From: Halobacteriales archaeon QH_10_67_22
GTDB lineage: Archaea; Halobacteriota; Halobacteria; Halobacteriales; Haloarculaceae
Assembly: GCA_003021305.1 (NCBI GenBank)
Contig: PXQN01000070.1
Span: 1-54,022, forward strand
DNA: 54,022 bases
Reading direction: 5' to 3'
Within the stretch, counting starts at the first letter, position 1. Each line of letters opens with the position of its first letter. The position numbers were made by a program, and so were the translations under genes. Shown piece by piece: positions 38,741-46,155 of the stretch. The notes under the pieces are model-generated. The model saw only the letters and a program-made list of their open reading frames with translations, did no database searches and was not told where the DNA came from.

Positions 38741-40546
38741 TCAGTCCGCCGGAGCCCGGTCGGCGCCGGACGAGAGGGACGTGACGACCGACGGCGAGAT
38801 GACCACCAGCAACGCGAAAAGCGTCGCCAGCGGGACGATCCCCCAGAAGTACATCTGCCACGTCGGTTGCCGTGCCGGGGAGGGTTCGCGCTCCAGGGCC
38901 GGCGGTGTCGTGGGGTCGTGCCAGACGCGAACGTCGAGGGCCTCCCACTCGTAGAGCACTTCGAAGCCGTGTTCGCGCAGCGTCGGTTCGTAGGAGACGT
39001 CCGCCGAGAACACGAACTTGATGCCCATCTCCCGGTTGTTCGTGAGGTAGTGGTCGAGCACCCGGCGTCCCGCGGGCGAGAACTTCGCGCTGGACAGCTG
39101 TGCGGCACTGCTGTTCGCGAGAACGGGAACGTGCGACGGGCGCCGCCCCTCGTTGTAATTCCCGTCGACAGTCTGTGCGTTGGGAGCCTCGATCCCGACG
39201 AGCCCCAGTTCCTGGGACATCCCGAGGGTCAGATACCGCCACTTCCAGTGTTCGTCTTCCGACATGAAATCGCCGACCTCGGCGGCCGCGGCCCGCCGGT
39301 CCGGACTCGCTGCACCGAGGTTCGTCACCTGTGTCGCGATCACCACCTGGGAGAGCAAGAGGACGGCCACGAATCCGACCACGATCCGCTGGCGGGTGGG
39401 GTGGTGCCCGTGTATCGAACCGAGGGGTCCGTCGTCGAAGGTTTCGGCGATCAGCCACCCGACGACCGGGAGCAACAGGAACCCACCCCACGCGGCGAAC
39501 CGGAAGTACGTCAACGTCTCCGCCAGTCCGGGGTAGAGTATCCGCGGGAGCGGCGTCGTGAACCCGAGCGAGAGGACACCGCACACGACAGCGAGGGCGA
39601 CTGCGAACAGCGCCGGGCCGTCCTCGCGGCGATACGCGAACAGGCCACACAGCGGTGCCAGAAACAGAAACAGCCCCCCTGTAACCAGCGTGAAATACGG
39701 TTGCGGGCGCGACCAGACCGCCCCCTCCAGCCAGGACTGCCGGGAGCCGTGGGGGATCGGCGACTGGGACGAACCCGTGACCAGGAACGCCACGAAGGGA
39801 AACATCGCCAGGAGCGCGAGTGCGACCGATCCGACCGCGACCGGTGTTGCCCGGCGTGCGGTTGTGAGAAGTCGTTCCCGCCAGTCGCTGTCGCCGGCGA
39901 CCCCGGTTTCCGCGTCGCGGGTGGCGTAGGTGACGACGACGACGAGGTACACCGCCACGAGAAAGGAAATAGATGTGAAGTGGTGGGTCATTGGCACGAG
40001 TGCGGTCAGCAGGGTCGCGACGACCAGGTTCCGTCGACTCCCGGTCCGGAGTGCCCCGTAGAGGGCTGCCCCGCCCAGCATCGTCACGACGGCGGCGACG
40101 AGCGTCGGGAACTGGCCGTACCCGAGTAACAACGCCCACCAGCCGGTGAACACGGACGCGACGAGCGCGCCGTACGATGCCGCCCGCTTCGAGACGAGGA
40201 CGCGACCGTACGCGTACACCGCCAGGGGGTAGAGGGCCGTACACACGAGCGCGAGCACGGTGTACGACGCGGTGAGTGCGTCCGTGGTGTCGAACCCCAG
40301 GCGAGCGAACGGAACGCTGACGACAGCGAGCAACTGGTGGGCCAGCGGCGGGTATCCGTACACGGGCAGGCCCAGGTACCAGCGGGTGTCGACCGACGCG
40401 AACCAGCCCTGGAGGTAATGCGAGGCGAAAAACAGGTGCGTCCACGAGTCGTAGGGTGCCGTCACCAGTTTGTCGGCCTGCGGGAGCAGTACGAACATTG
40501 CGACGACGACCGCAACGAACAACCGCTTCCTGACGGCGCCTATCAC
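38741..40546 (-). CDS. GT-C-like polytopic membrane protein (PTPS-related family)
   Basis: 601 residues from the GTG at 40546, whose GTGA overlaps the stop of the upstream SMR-like gene. About 10-12 hydrophobic helices fill residues 5-390, then a soluble extracytoplasmic part and a last helix near the end (FWGIVPLATLFALLVVIS). An acidic loop after helix 1 (VTAPYDSWTHLFFASHYLQG) is placed like the catalytic loop of GT-C glycosyltransferases. The overall plan fits the 6-pyruvoyl-tetrahydropterin-synthase-related membrane family, which is not itself a pterin enzyme. Last gene of a GT2/4-SMR-GT-C operon. Probably transfers or handles lipid-linked sugar outside the membrane; acceptor unknown. Confidence 0.75.
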   Translation of the reverse strand: MIGAVRKRLFVAVVVAMFVLLPQADKLVTAPYDSWTHLFFASHYLQGWFASVDTRWYLGLPVYGYPPLAHQLLAVVSVPFARLGFDTTDALTASYTVLALVCTALYPLAVYAYGRVLVSKRAASYGALVASVFTGWWALLLGYGQFPTLVAAVVTMLGGAALYGALRTGSRRNLVVATLLTALVPMTHHFTSISFLVAVYLVVVVTYATRDAETGVAGDSDWRERLLTTARRATPVAVGSVALALLAMFPFVAFLVTGSSQSPIPHGSRQSWLEGAVWSRPQPYFTLVTGGLFLFLAPLCGLFAYRREDGPALFAVALAVVCGVLSLGFTTPLPRILYPGLAETLTYFRFAAWGGFLLLPVVGWLIAETFDDGPLGSIHGHHPTRQRIVVGFVAVLLLSQVVIATQVTNLGAASPDRRAAAAEVGDFMSEDEHWKWRYLTLGMSQELGLVGIEAPNAQTVDGNYNEGRRPSHVPVLANSSAAQLSSAKFSPAGRRVLDHYLTNNREMGIKFVFSADVSYEPTLREHGFEVLYEWEALDVRVWHDPTTPPALEREPSPARQPTWQMYFWGIVPLATLFALLVVISPSVVTSLSSGADRAPAD

Positions 40547-40932
40547 CCCGCGCCACCCCCCGACTGGACGAGGTAGACGCCGGCCATGATGAGGCACATG
40601 CCGAGGTAGTCTTCGGTCGTCGGCGAACTGTCGAACACGAGGACCGCCAGGACGACGCTCATCACGAGCGTGAGTTCGCTCACCATCGCGGTCTCGGCGA
40701 TGCCGACGTGGCTGAACATGACCATCCGGACCAGCGCGCCCGACAGCGCGAGCACCATCCCGAGGACGAACAGCGGGTGCACCAGCGTCTGCAGGAAGTA
40801 CTTCGCCAGCGGCACCACTTCGGTCGGTGGGTGACCGATGTCAGTGAACACCACGCCGTAGAGGACGAACGCACCCGAAACGAGCAGCGAGAAGAGGACG
40901 ATGACGCCCCACCGGACTGCGAGTGCGGTCAC
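40543..40932 (-). CDS. SMR/EamA-like four-helix membrane protein (flippase candidate)
   Basis: 129 residues, four predicted membrane helices: VIVLFSLLVSGAFVLYGVVF, FVLGMVLALSGALVRMVMF, TLVMSVVLAVLVF, and GMCLIMAGVYLVQS. The size and the fourth helix fit the small multidrug-resistance/EamA half-transporter fold, which includes ArnE/ArnF lipid-linked-sugar flippases. The start is GTG at 40932, overlapping the GT2-GT4 stop (GTGA). It also overlaps the next gene by 4 bp. This tight coupling to glycosyltransferases suggests it flips a lipid-linked sugar rather than exporting drugs; that is inference. Confidence 0.7.
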   Translation of the reverse strand: MTALAVRWGVIVLFSLLVSGAFVLYGVVFTDIGHPPTEVVPLAKYFLQTLVHPLFVLGMVLALSGALVRMVMFSHVGIAETAMVSELTLVMSVVLAVLVFDSSPTTEDYLGMCLIMAGVYLVQSGGGAG

Positions 40933-42899
40933 AGGTCACCCTCCGAGGCGACCCCGACGAGTCGCCGTGCCACGTCGGTCATGGTCGGGTCGTCGCTGTC
41001 GACGCTGGCCCTGGCCAACCGGCGCAGACGCTCGGGCTCTTCGACGAACCGCGAGAGGGTGTCCGCGAGTGCCGCCTCGCTGCCAGGCGGGGTCGTGACC
41101 GCGTCGCCACCCGTCTCGACGGTCGCTCGCAACACCGCCTCGTCGTCGTATACGACGACCGGGAGCCCCCGGGCTTTCGCCTCCTGGTAGGGGCCGCTGA
41201 CGCCCGGTGCGGTCTCGTAGGGGAGCACCAGACAGCTCGCGCGGGCGAACACGTCGGGGAGGTCGGCCTCGTCGACGTAGCCGAAAAACCGGACGCCCTC
41301 GCGGTCCCCGTAGGTCGACCGAACGGCCTCTGCGTAAGCCCCGTGGTCGGGGTGGTCGCCGCCGACGACCCACAGTTCGACGGCATCGTGGCGCTCGCGC
41401 AGTCGGTCGAACGCCTCGAACACCGTCTCGTAATCCTTGTACGGCGAGACGTACCCGAACAGGAGCACCCGGAACGGGTCGGTCTGGACCGCGCGCGAGC
41501 CGTCGGTCAGGGCCACCCCGTGGGGAACGTGGTGGACGTCACAGACCGGATATTTCGACTCCAGGAGCCGTCGATACGGCTCGGTCGTGACCGTGACCGG
41601 TCCCGCGGCCAGCACCAGCTGGGTCGCCACCGCCGCGCCGAGTCGCTCCAGCGCCCCCACCTGCTCGTCCAGTTCCGACGCGTCGACGCCCTCGAAGACG
41701 TCGTGCATCGTGACCACGATGTCGACCCCCGGCGTGAGCCGGGCGAACAGGGGCAGCGACAGCGAGAGGAACCTGAGCGCGTTGCTGGAGCCGAAGTACG
41801 TCGGTTTGACGTTGAAGTGAACGACGTCGTGGTCGTGGCGTGCCCGCCAGACCGCCCGTGCCAGGCCGGCCAGCGACCGCGGATCGTCTTTCCGCCAGAC
41901 GTGTTCGGTCTCGACGTGGTCGTCGGTCGCCTCGACGTCGTCAGCGCCCGAACCGAGAACGGTGACCGAGCGGGTGACGGCCGCGTAGCCGTCGACCAGT
42001 TTCTTCGCGTAATCCGCGAGGCCGTCCTTCGCCGGTGGATACGCGGTCACCATCGCGACGTCCGGCGCCTCCGGTATTCCACCGTCACACCCGGTCGCCC
42101 GGGCCGTGTCCTCGGTATTGAACCGTCTCGTCGTGACCGGTCTGCCTCCGTCGTCCCCCCACAGCGACCGCAGGTGGTCGAGAAACCGGACGTATTCGTC
42201 GGCCGTGAGCTTACTCTCGCCGGCGTTCCGTTCGGAGAACGCGTAGGGCACCTCGACGACGTCGCCGTATTCGGCCTTCACGAGCACTTCGAGGAGTATC
42301 TTGTATCCCTGCGGGCTGAACTCGACCCCCTGCAGAGCGGACTGCCTGACGGCGAAAAAGCCGGACAGCGGGTCAGAGACCGCACGCAACTTCGGAAGGA
42401 CGAGGCGCGCGAGCCTGGTTCCGACGCGGCTCACGAGTCGCCGGTAGGTCGACCAGTTTTCGATCCCGCCTCCGCGGACGTAGCGGCTGCCGACCGCGAC
42501 GTCAGCCCCGTCGCTTTCGAGCGCATCGAGCAACGCCGGTAGCCGCTCGGGGGGGTGCTGGAGGTCGGCGTCCATCACCGCACACACCTCGTGTCGGGCC
42601 CGCCTGAACCCGTCGGTGACCGCCCGCGCCAGCCCCGGGTCGCTCGTCCGGTGGAGAACGCTGACGCGGTCGTCGCCGCCGTACCGCTGGCGAATGACGT
42701 CCACGGTCCCGTCCGGGGAGTCGTCGTCGACCACGAGCACCTCCGTGCGATACCCGCTCGTCTCCATCGCGGTCAGGCACCGCTCGATGACCCGCTCGAT
42801 GCTCTCGGACTCGTTGTACGTCGGGATAACCACGGTCACCCCGAGCGTCGAGTCCGACTGTTCGGCCGTCGACTTGCGTACCCCGTGCGTTCTCACCAT
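40929..42899 (-). CDS. Glycosyltransferase fusion: GT2 (DPM1-like) + GT4
   Basis: 656 residues. N-terminal ~20-245 is a GT-A family-2 transferase of dolichol-phosphate mannose synthase type: VVIPTYNESESIERVIERC, VVDDDSPDGT, DADLQHPPERLPALLDAL, GSRYVRGGGIENWS. Residues ~275-650 are a GT-B family-4 transferase: VAMVTAYPPAKDGLADYAKK at its start, and PGVSGPYQEAKARGLPVVVY in the nucleotide-sugar site. So one chain could charge a polyprenyl phosphate and add another sugar. First gene of the operon, with a GATATC-type promoter ~25 bp upstream (42919-42928). Both halves have intact motifs; sugar identities are unknown. Confidence 0.85.
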   Translation of the reverse strand: MVRTHGVRKSTAEQSDSTLGVTVVIPTYNESESIERVIERCLTAMETSGYRTEVLVVDDDSPDGTVDVIRQRYGGDDRVSVLHRTSDPGLARAVTDGFRRARHEVCAVMDADLQHPPERLPALLDALESDGADVAVGSRYVRGGGIENWSTYRRLVSRVGTRLARLVLPKLRAVSDPLSGFFAVRQSALQGVEFSPQGYKILLEVLVKAEYGDVVEVPYAFSERNAGESKLTADEYVRFLDHLRSLWGDDGGRPVTTRRFNTEDTARATGCDGGIPEAPDVAMVTAYPPAKDGLADYAKKLVDGYAAVTRSVTVLGSGADDVEATDDHVETEHVWRKDDPRSLAGLARAVWRARHDHDVVHFNVKPTYFGSSNALRFLSLSLPLFARLTPGVDIVVTMHDVFEGVDASELDEQVGALERLGAAVATQLVLAAGPVTVTTEPYRRLLESKYPVCDVHHVPHGVALTDGSRAVQTDPFRVLLFGYVSPYKDYETVFEAFDRLRERHDAVELWVVGGDHPDHGAYAEAVRSTYGDREGVRFFGYVDEADLPDVFARASCLVLPYETAPGVSGPYQEAKARGLPVVVYDDEAVLRATVETGGDAVTTPPGSEAALADTLSRFVEEPERLRRLARASVDSDDPTMTDVARRLVGVASEGDL

Positions 42900-42918
42900 A
42901 CATGTGACTGCAGGCGTA

Positions 42919-42928
42919 GGGATATCCC
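42919..42928 (-). promoter_or_regulatory. TATA-like palindrome at the GT operon promoter
   Basis: GGGATATCCC, a perfect 10-bp palindrome centred ~25 bp upstream of the GT2-GT4 start. It can serve as TATA element and as a repressor site at once. Confidence 0.4.
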
Positions 42929-43071
42929 GTCGGACGGCCGTTCCGGCGGATCGCGACCCCGAAACACCGCCGCGGGTGTCGGAGCACTGTCGTGCCCCCC
43001 ATGGCCGTCGACGCGTAGCGACCCGAGCGTCCGTCCGGTACCGACGCCCGTCTATCCCCTGCGTCCCTCCG

Positions 43072-43104
43072 CTGAAATTGTTTTCAGACTATACTAATAA
43101 AATA
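43072..43104 (-). terminator. Stem-loop and T-rich tract after the glycosidase-like gene
   Basis: Directly after the stop at 43105 the minus strand reads TATTTTATTAGTATAG and then a 6-bp perfect stem-loop, CTGAAA-ACAA-TTTCAG (43087-43072). T-rich tracts terminate archaeal RNA polymerase. Confidence 0.5.
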
Positions 43105-44853
43105 CTACCGGACGGGCAACCGGGAGAGGGACACGTCCAGTTCGCCGGAGAGCCACGCCGACGAGGGGAAGGTGTGGTCGCTCGTCACGCCCCCGAGTGC
43201 GACGGTCACCGCCATCCCGTCGGCGGCGGGCGAGCCGACGACCCGCAGTCGGCGAGCGTCGGTGACTCGTCCTGCACGCAGGTAGAACGTGCTCTCGCCG
43301 TCGCGGTCTGCCAGCCACCGATAGCGGGTCCCGTCGGCCGACTCCGGGACCGAGACGCCGTCCCCGACGACGGGTTCGCGCCCGGGGTGTCCGATGTCGT
43401 AGGTCACCTCGCCGCCCGGACCGTCGACGACCAGGCTGTCGAGCGCCGCCGTCAGTGGCCGGCCCCGGGACGGTCCGACGTCGGGGTTCAGCGCCTGCTC
43501 CGGGACGGTCCGGTCGAACCGGAACACCAGCGGCACCCACTCGCCGCTGGCGGGCGCTGTCGCGCTCGTTCGTCTGGCGAGGTAGTCCCACGTCGGCGAC
43601 CGGGTCCCGTCGGGAGCGACGAGGTGATGCCCCGGGACCTCGTCGGTTGCTGGCCGTCCGGAGACGTCGCCGACCGTCTCGTTGTCGAAGACCTGCCAGT
43701 ACAGCACGTACCGGGCGCCGAACGCCAGTGCCGCCTCGGTCGTCGCCCGGAGCAGGCGCATCGTCCGGGTGGGACCGTCGCGGTTCAGCGGCCACCCGAG
43801 CTCTCCGACGTACACGTTGGGCGCGTCGCCGAGTCGCTCGCGCGCGTAACCGTCCGGTTCGGGCGCGTGCTCTGTGACGAACGCCAGAATCTCCCGGAAC
43901 CGTTCGGCGATGGCCCGGGGGTCGTCCTCGCCGGCCAGCGTCGCGACCGGTTGCCAGGCCGACAGCGAAACGAGGTCACAGTCCGTCTCCGGGACCACCT
44001 CCGTGATGACGCGAGGGGTACCAGTCATCGCGTCGGTCACGAGGTTTACCTCCGCCGCGCCCAGCACCGTGACGTCGCTGTCGACCGCCTCGCGGGCCTG
44101 CCTGATCCCCGCCTGTCGGGCGGTGAGCCAGCGCCCCATCGCCGCGAACTGGTCGTCGGTGGCCACCGCCGACGGGTCGTCGGAGCCGAGGATGCCCCAG
44201 TCGCCCTCCCAGTGCTGGAGAACGAACTCCGTGCCGGTGCCGTCGTACTCGCGGAGGAGGTGCCGCGTCAGCTTCCGGAAGGTGGCCACCTCCCGTTCGT
44301 ACTGGTCGTCCGTGAACCCGTCCCGGAAGTAGAAGTTGTGACCGCCGACGGTCGAGGCGGTGACGAGGACGAACGTGTCGAACGGCCGGTCGAACAGCTC
44401 CCGGACGTAGGGCGTCCGTACCAGCTCGACCGGTTCCTCGGCGTCGGGCCACTCGCTGTCGAAGGGGTACTTCGAGGCCATCGACTGGAGCCAGACCTTC
44501 AACACGTTCGCGCCCGCGTCGCTGGCCTCGGCCGCCCCCTCGTTCAGGTAGTTCCGGTCGGTGAAGCTGTAGGTCCCGGCTGCGTGTGCGACGCCGATGG
44601 CGTCTGCCGGCGACCGGCCATCTGGTGACGCCTCCGGGGTCCGGGTCGCCGCCGGCACGCCGTCACCTCCCGCTGTCGGTCGCCTCCCGACTACGGCGTC
44701 GACCCGACCGCCCCCGGTCACGTCTCTGGGCTCGTACGGTCCCGAACCGCCCTCGCCGTCCGACCCGCCGGTCCCCGAACACCCGGCGACTCCGGCGAGA
44801 AGTCCCGTAGCTCCCGCGAGAAACCGACGCCGGTCCGCCCGCCACTCCGTCAT
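43105..44853 (-). CDS. Secreted lipoprotein, glycoside-hydrolase-like TIM barrel
   Basis: 582 residues. Tat lipoprotein signal: RRRFLAGATGLLAGVAGC, followed by a Gly/Ser-rich linker. Residues ~85-410 look like a beta/alpha barrel of retaining glycosidases: LQHWEGDWGILG holds a Trp-Glu acid/base candidate, and NVYVGELGWPL places a Glu at the usual nucleophile strand. The last ~140 residues form a beta domain (VEWPLVF-type strands, STFYLRAGRVTDARRLRVVG) that could bind carbohydrate. It has its own terminator before the GT operon. The family is not named with certainty; cellulase/GH5-like is the best guess. Confidence 0.65.
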   Translation of the reverse strand: MTEWRADRRRFLAGATGLLAGVAGCSGTGGSDGEGGSGPYEPRDVTGGGRVDAVVGRRPTAGGDGVPAATRTPEASPDGRSPADAIGVAHAAGTYSFTDRNYLNEGAAEASDAGANVLKVWLQSMASKYPFDSEWPDAEEPVELVRTPYVRELFDRPFDTFVLVTASTVGGHNFYFRDGFTDDQYEREVATFRKLTRHLLREYDGTGTEFVLQHWEGDWGILGSDDPSAVATDDQFAAMGRWLTARQAGIRQAREAVDSDVTVLGAAEVNLVTDAMTGTPRVITEVVPETDCDLVSLSAWQPVATLAGEDDPRAIAERFREILAFVTEHAPEPDGYARERLGDAPNVYVGELGWPLNRDGPTRTMRLLRATTEAALAFGARYVLYWQVFDNETVGDVSGRPATDEVPGHHLVAPDGTRSPTWDYLARRTSATAPASGEWVPLVFRFDRTVPEQALNPDVGPSRGRPLTAALDSLVVDGPGGEVTYDIGHPGREPVVGDGVSVPESADGTRYRWLADRDGESTFYLRAGRVTDARRLRVVGSPAADGMAVTVALGGVTSDHTFPSSAWLSGELDVSLSRLPVR

Positions 44854-45240
44854 GGAACGAACCCAGCGTACGACCCACCAAAAACACGACTACCCAGTTA
44901 TCGATATAGAAAACAAGTCGTTAGTAGCCAATGATAAATACGCACTCGAACCGCATAATACGTCTATGTTCCTCCTATTGACATATCGGAATTTATTTTT
45001 CAATTTCGGTAATTGAAGGAACAGGCCGGCGGTCGACCGGTCGTCGCGTAGCCTCCCGGCGTACGACAAAAGGCGGTCGTGGGGGGTGGTTCCGCGATCG
45101 GGAACCCGGGCGGTATCGTCTACCGTTCCGGACAGGGGACGCGTCACACTGGGGACAGTCGGTGCGAGTTCACGGTCGAGCATGGAACCGTCCGGGCTTT
45201 CCCGGTTCGTTCACGCGAAAACGCGGCCGACGGACGGGGA
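44854..45240. other. AT-rich gene-free spacer
   Basis: About 390 bp. The part from ~44880 to 45020 is strikingly AT-rich for this genome (for example AATTTATTTTTCAATTTCGG at ~44990-45010) and contains several TATA-like stretches usable by the 44853 gene. A leftward 97-codon frame across it has poor composition and is probably not a gene. Confidence 0.5.
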
Positions 45241-45315
45241 TGCTCCGACAGGGATTCGAACCCTGGTCATTGCCGTGAGAGGGCAATATGATTGGCCGGA
45301 CTACACCATCGGAGC
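45241..45315 (-). tRNA. tRNA-Glu (anticodon CTC)
   Basis: 75 nt: acceptor arm GCTCCGA/TCGGAGC, D arm around TGGTGTAGTCCGGCCAA, anticodon stem TTGCC/GGCAA with loop CTCTCAC (anticodon CTC, reads GAG), T arm CCAGGGTTCGAATCCCTG, discriminator A. CCA is not encoded. Driven by TATA box GGTTATATCCG at 45341-45351. No integrase or duplicated 3' end is seen beside it. Confidence 0.95.
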
Positions 45316-45340
45316 GCCGACATCGTGAGTTACGACGAGT

Positions 45341-45352
45341 CGGATATAACCA
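45341..45352 (-). promoter_or_regulatory. TATA box of tRNA-Glu
   Basis: TGGTTATATCCG on the minus strand, centred ~31 bp upstream of the mature tRNA 5' end. Confidence 0.65.
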
Positions 45353-45405
45353 TTGTGTTTTGCCGGCCGGTCTGTGGGTCTCACTCACGGGTCCGGTGGT
45401 TCTCG

Positions 45406-45996
45406 TCACTCGCCGTCGAAGGGCGAGCCGGCGGCGTCGGGTTCGTTGCCGCTGAGACTGACGATGTTCTCGCGGCCGACGCGGAGTTTCGTCACTTCGT
45501 CGTCGTCTTCCATCTCGGAGAGCAACATACTGACTTTCGATTTGGACCACCCGGTCGCGTCGACGATGCGCGCCTGTTTCATGCGCCCGTCGTTGTCCTC
45601 CAGAATGTCCACGATCAGTTCCCTGTCGGTCAGCTCGACGGCCTCGGACTCCCCAGTTTCCACCTGTCCCGCCTCGGCCGGCGCCTCCTCGGTCTCGGGG
45701 GGAGACGTCGGCGCTCCCGACTCCCCGGTGGCCACGCGGTCCCCATCGAACAGACTGCTCGTCAGCGAACTGGCGTAGCCCGTCACGATGGCGACGGTGA
45801 CGAGACCGACGAGGACGAGGAGCACGCCGGCGACGAGCATACCCCCGACGTCACCGGAACTCTGGAGCAAGACCCCGTCGACCGGCGTGACCGAACTCGC
45901 GGGCGCAATCGGGGTTTCACTGACCGAGAGGGAGTCTCCGTGGATGACTCGTCGGCTGAATCCACCCCCGCGATACGCGCCGAGCCGTCCCAGCAT
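45406..45996 (-). CDS. Membrane-anchored winged-helix protein (MarR/DUF7343-like)
   Basis: 196 residues. An N-terminal ~50-residue segment without a clear signal is followed by one membrane helix, MLVAGVLLVLVGLVTVAIVTG, then a Pro/Glu-rich linker and a C-terminal winged helix (~residues 125-185): ELIVDILEDNDGRMKQARIV and TGWSKSKVSMLLSEMEDDDE. This layout, helix plus cytoplasmic DNA-binding domain, is common in haloarchaeal regulators that read the cell surface. A strong TATA box TATAAAAA-type (46018-46028) predicts a leaderless transcript. Target genes unknown; aglB is the neighbour upstream. Confidence 0.8.
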   Translation of the reverse strand: MLGRLGAYRGGGFSRRVIHGDSLSVSETPIAPASSVTPVDGVLLQSSGDVGGMLVAGVLLVLVGLVTVAIVTGYASSLTSSLFDGDRVATGESGAPTSPPETEEAPAEAGQVETGESEAVELTDRELIVDILEDNDGRMKQARIVDATGWSKSKVSMLLSEMEDDDEVTKLRVGRENIVSLSGNEPDAAGSPFDGE

Positions 45997-46017
45997 CTAC
46001 CCCTATGAAGCCAAGGT

Positions 46018-46030
46018 CAGTATAAAAACA
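46018..46030 (-). promoter_or_regulatory. TATA box of the winged-helix gene
   Basis: GTGTTTTTATACTG on the minus strand, centred ~28 bp upstream of the ATG at 45996. Confidence 0.6.
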
Positions 46031-46155
46031 CTGTGAAGCCCCGCCCCTGACACGTGACCACACCACGATACTGGAGTCGGCGGTCCCGTGTCGCGAATCC
46101 GATTCCCCCACGGTCGTCCCTCGGCTACGCCCGTCGGGGTCGTCGGCGACCGGGA

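Noticed and set aside
44890-45183. 97-codon leftward frame across the AT-rich spacer
   Set aside because: Composition differs from haloarchaeal proteins (little acidity), there is no family match, and it spans sequence that looks like promoter DNA.
45241-45315. tRNA-Glu as an integration site of a genomic island
   Set aside because: No integrase and no duplicated tRNA 3' end within the window.
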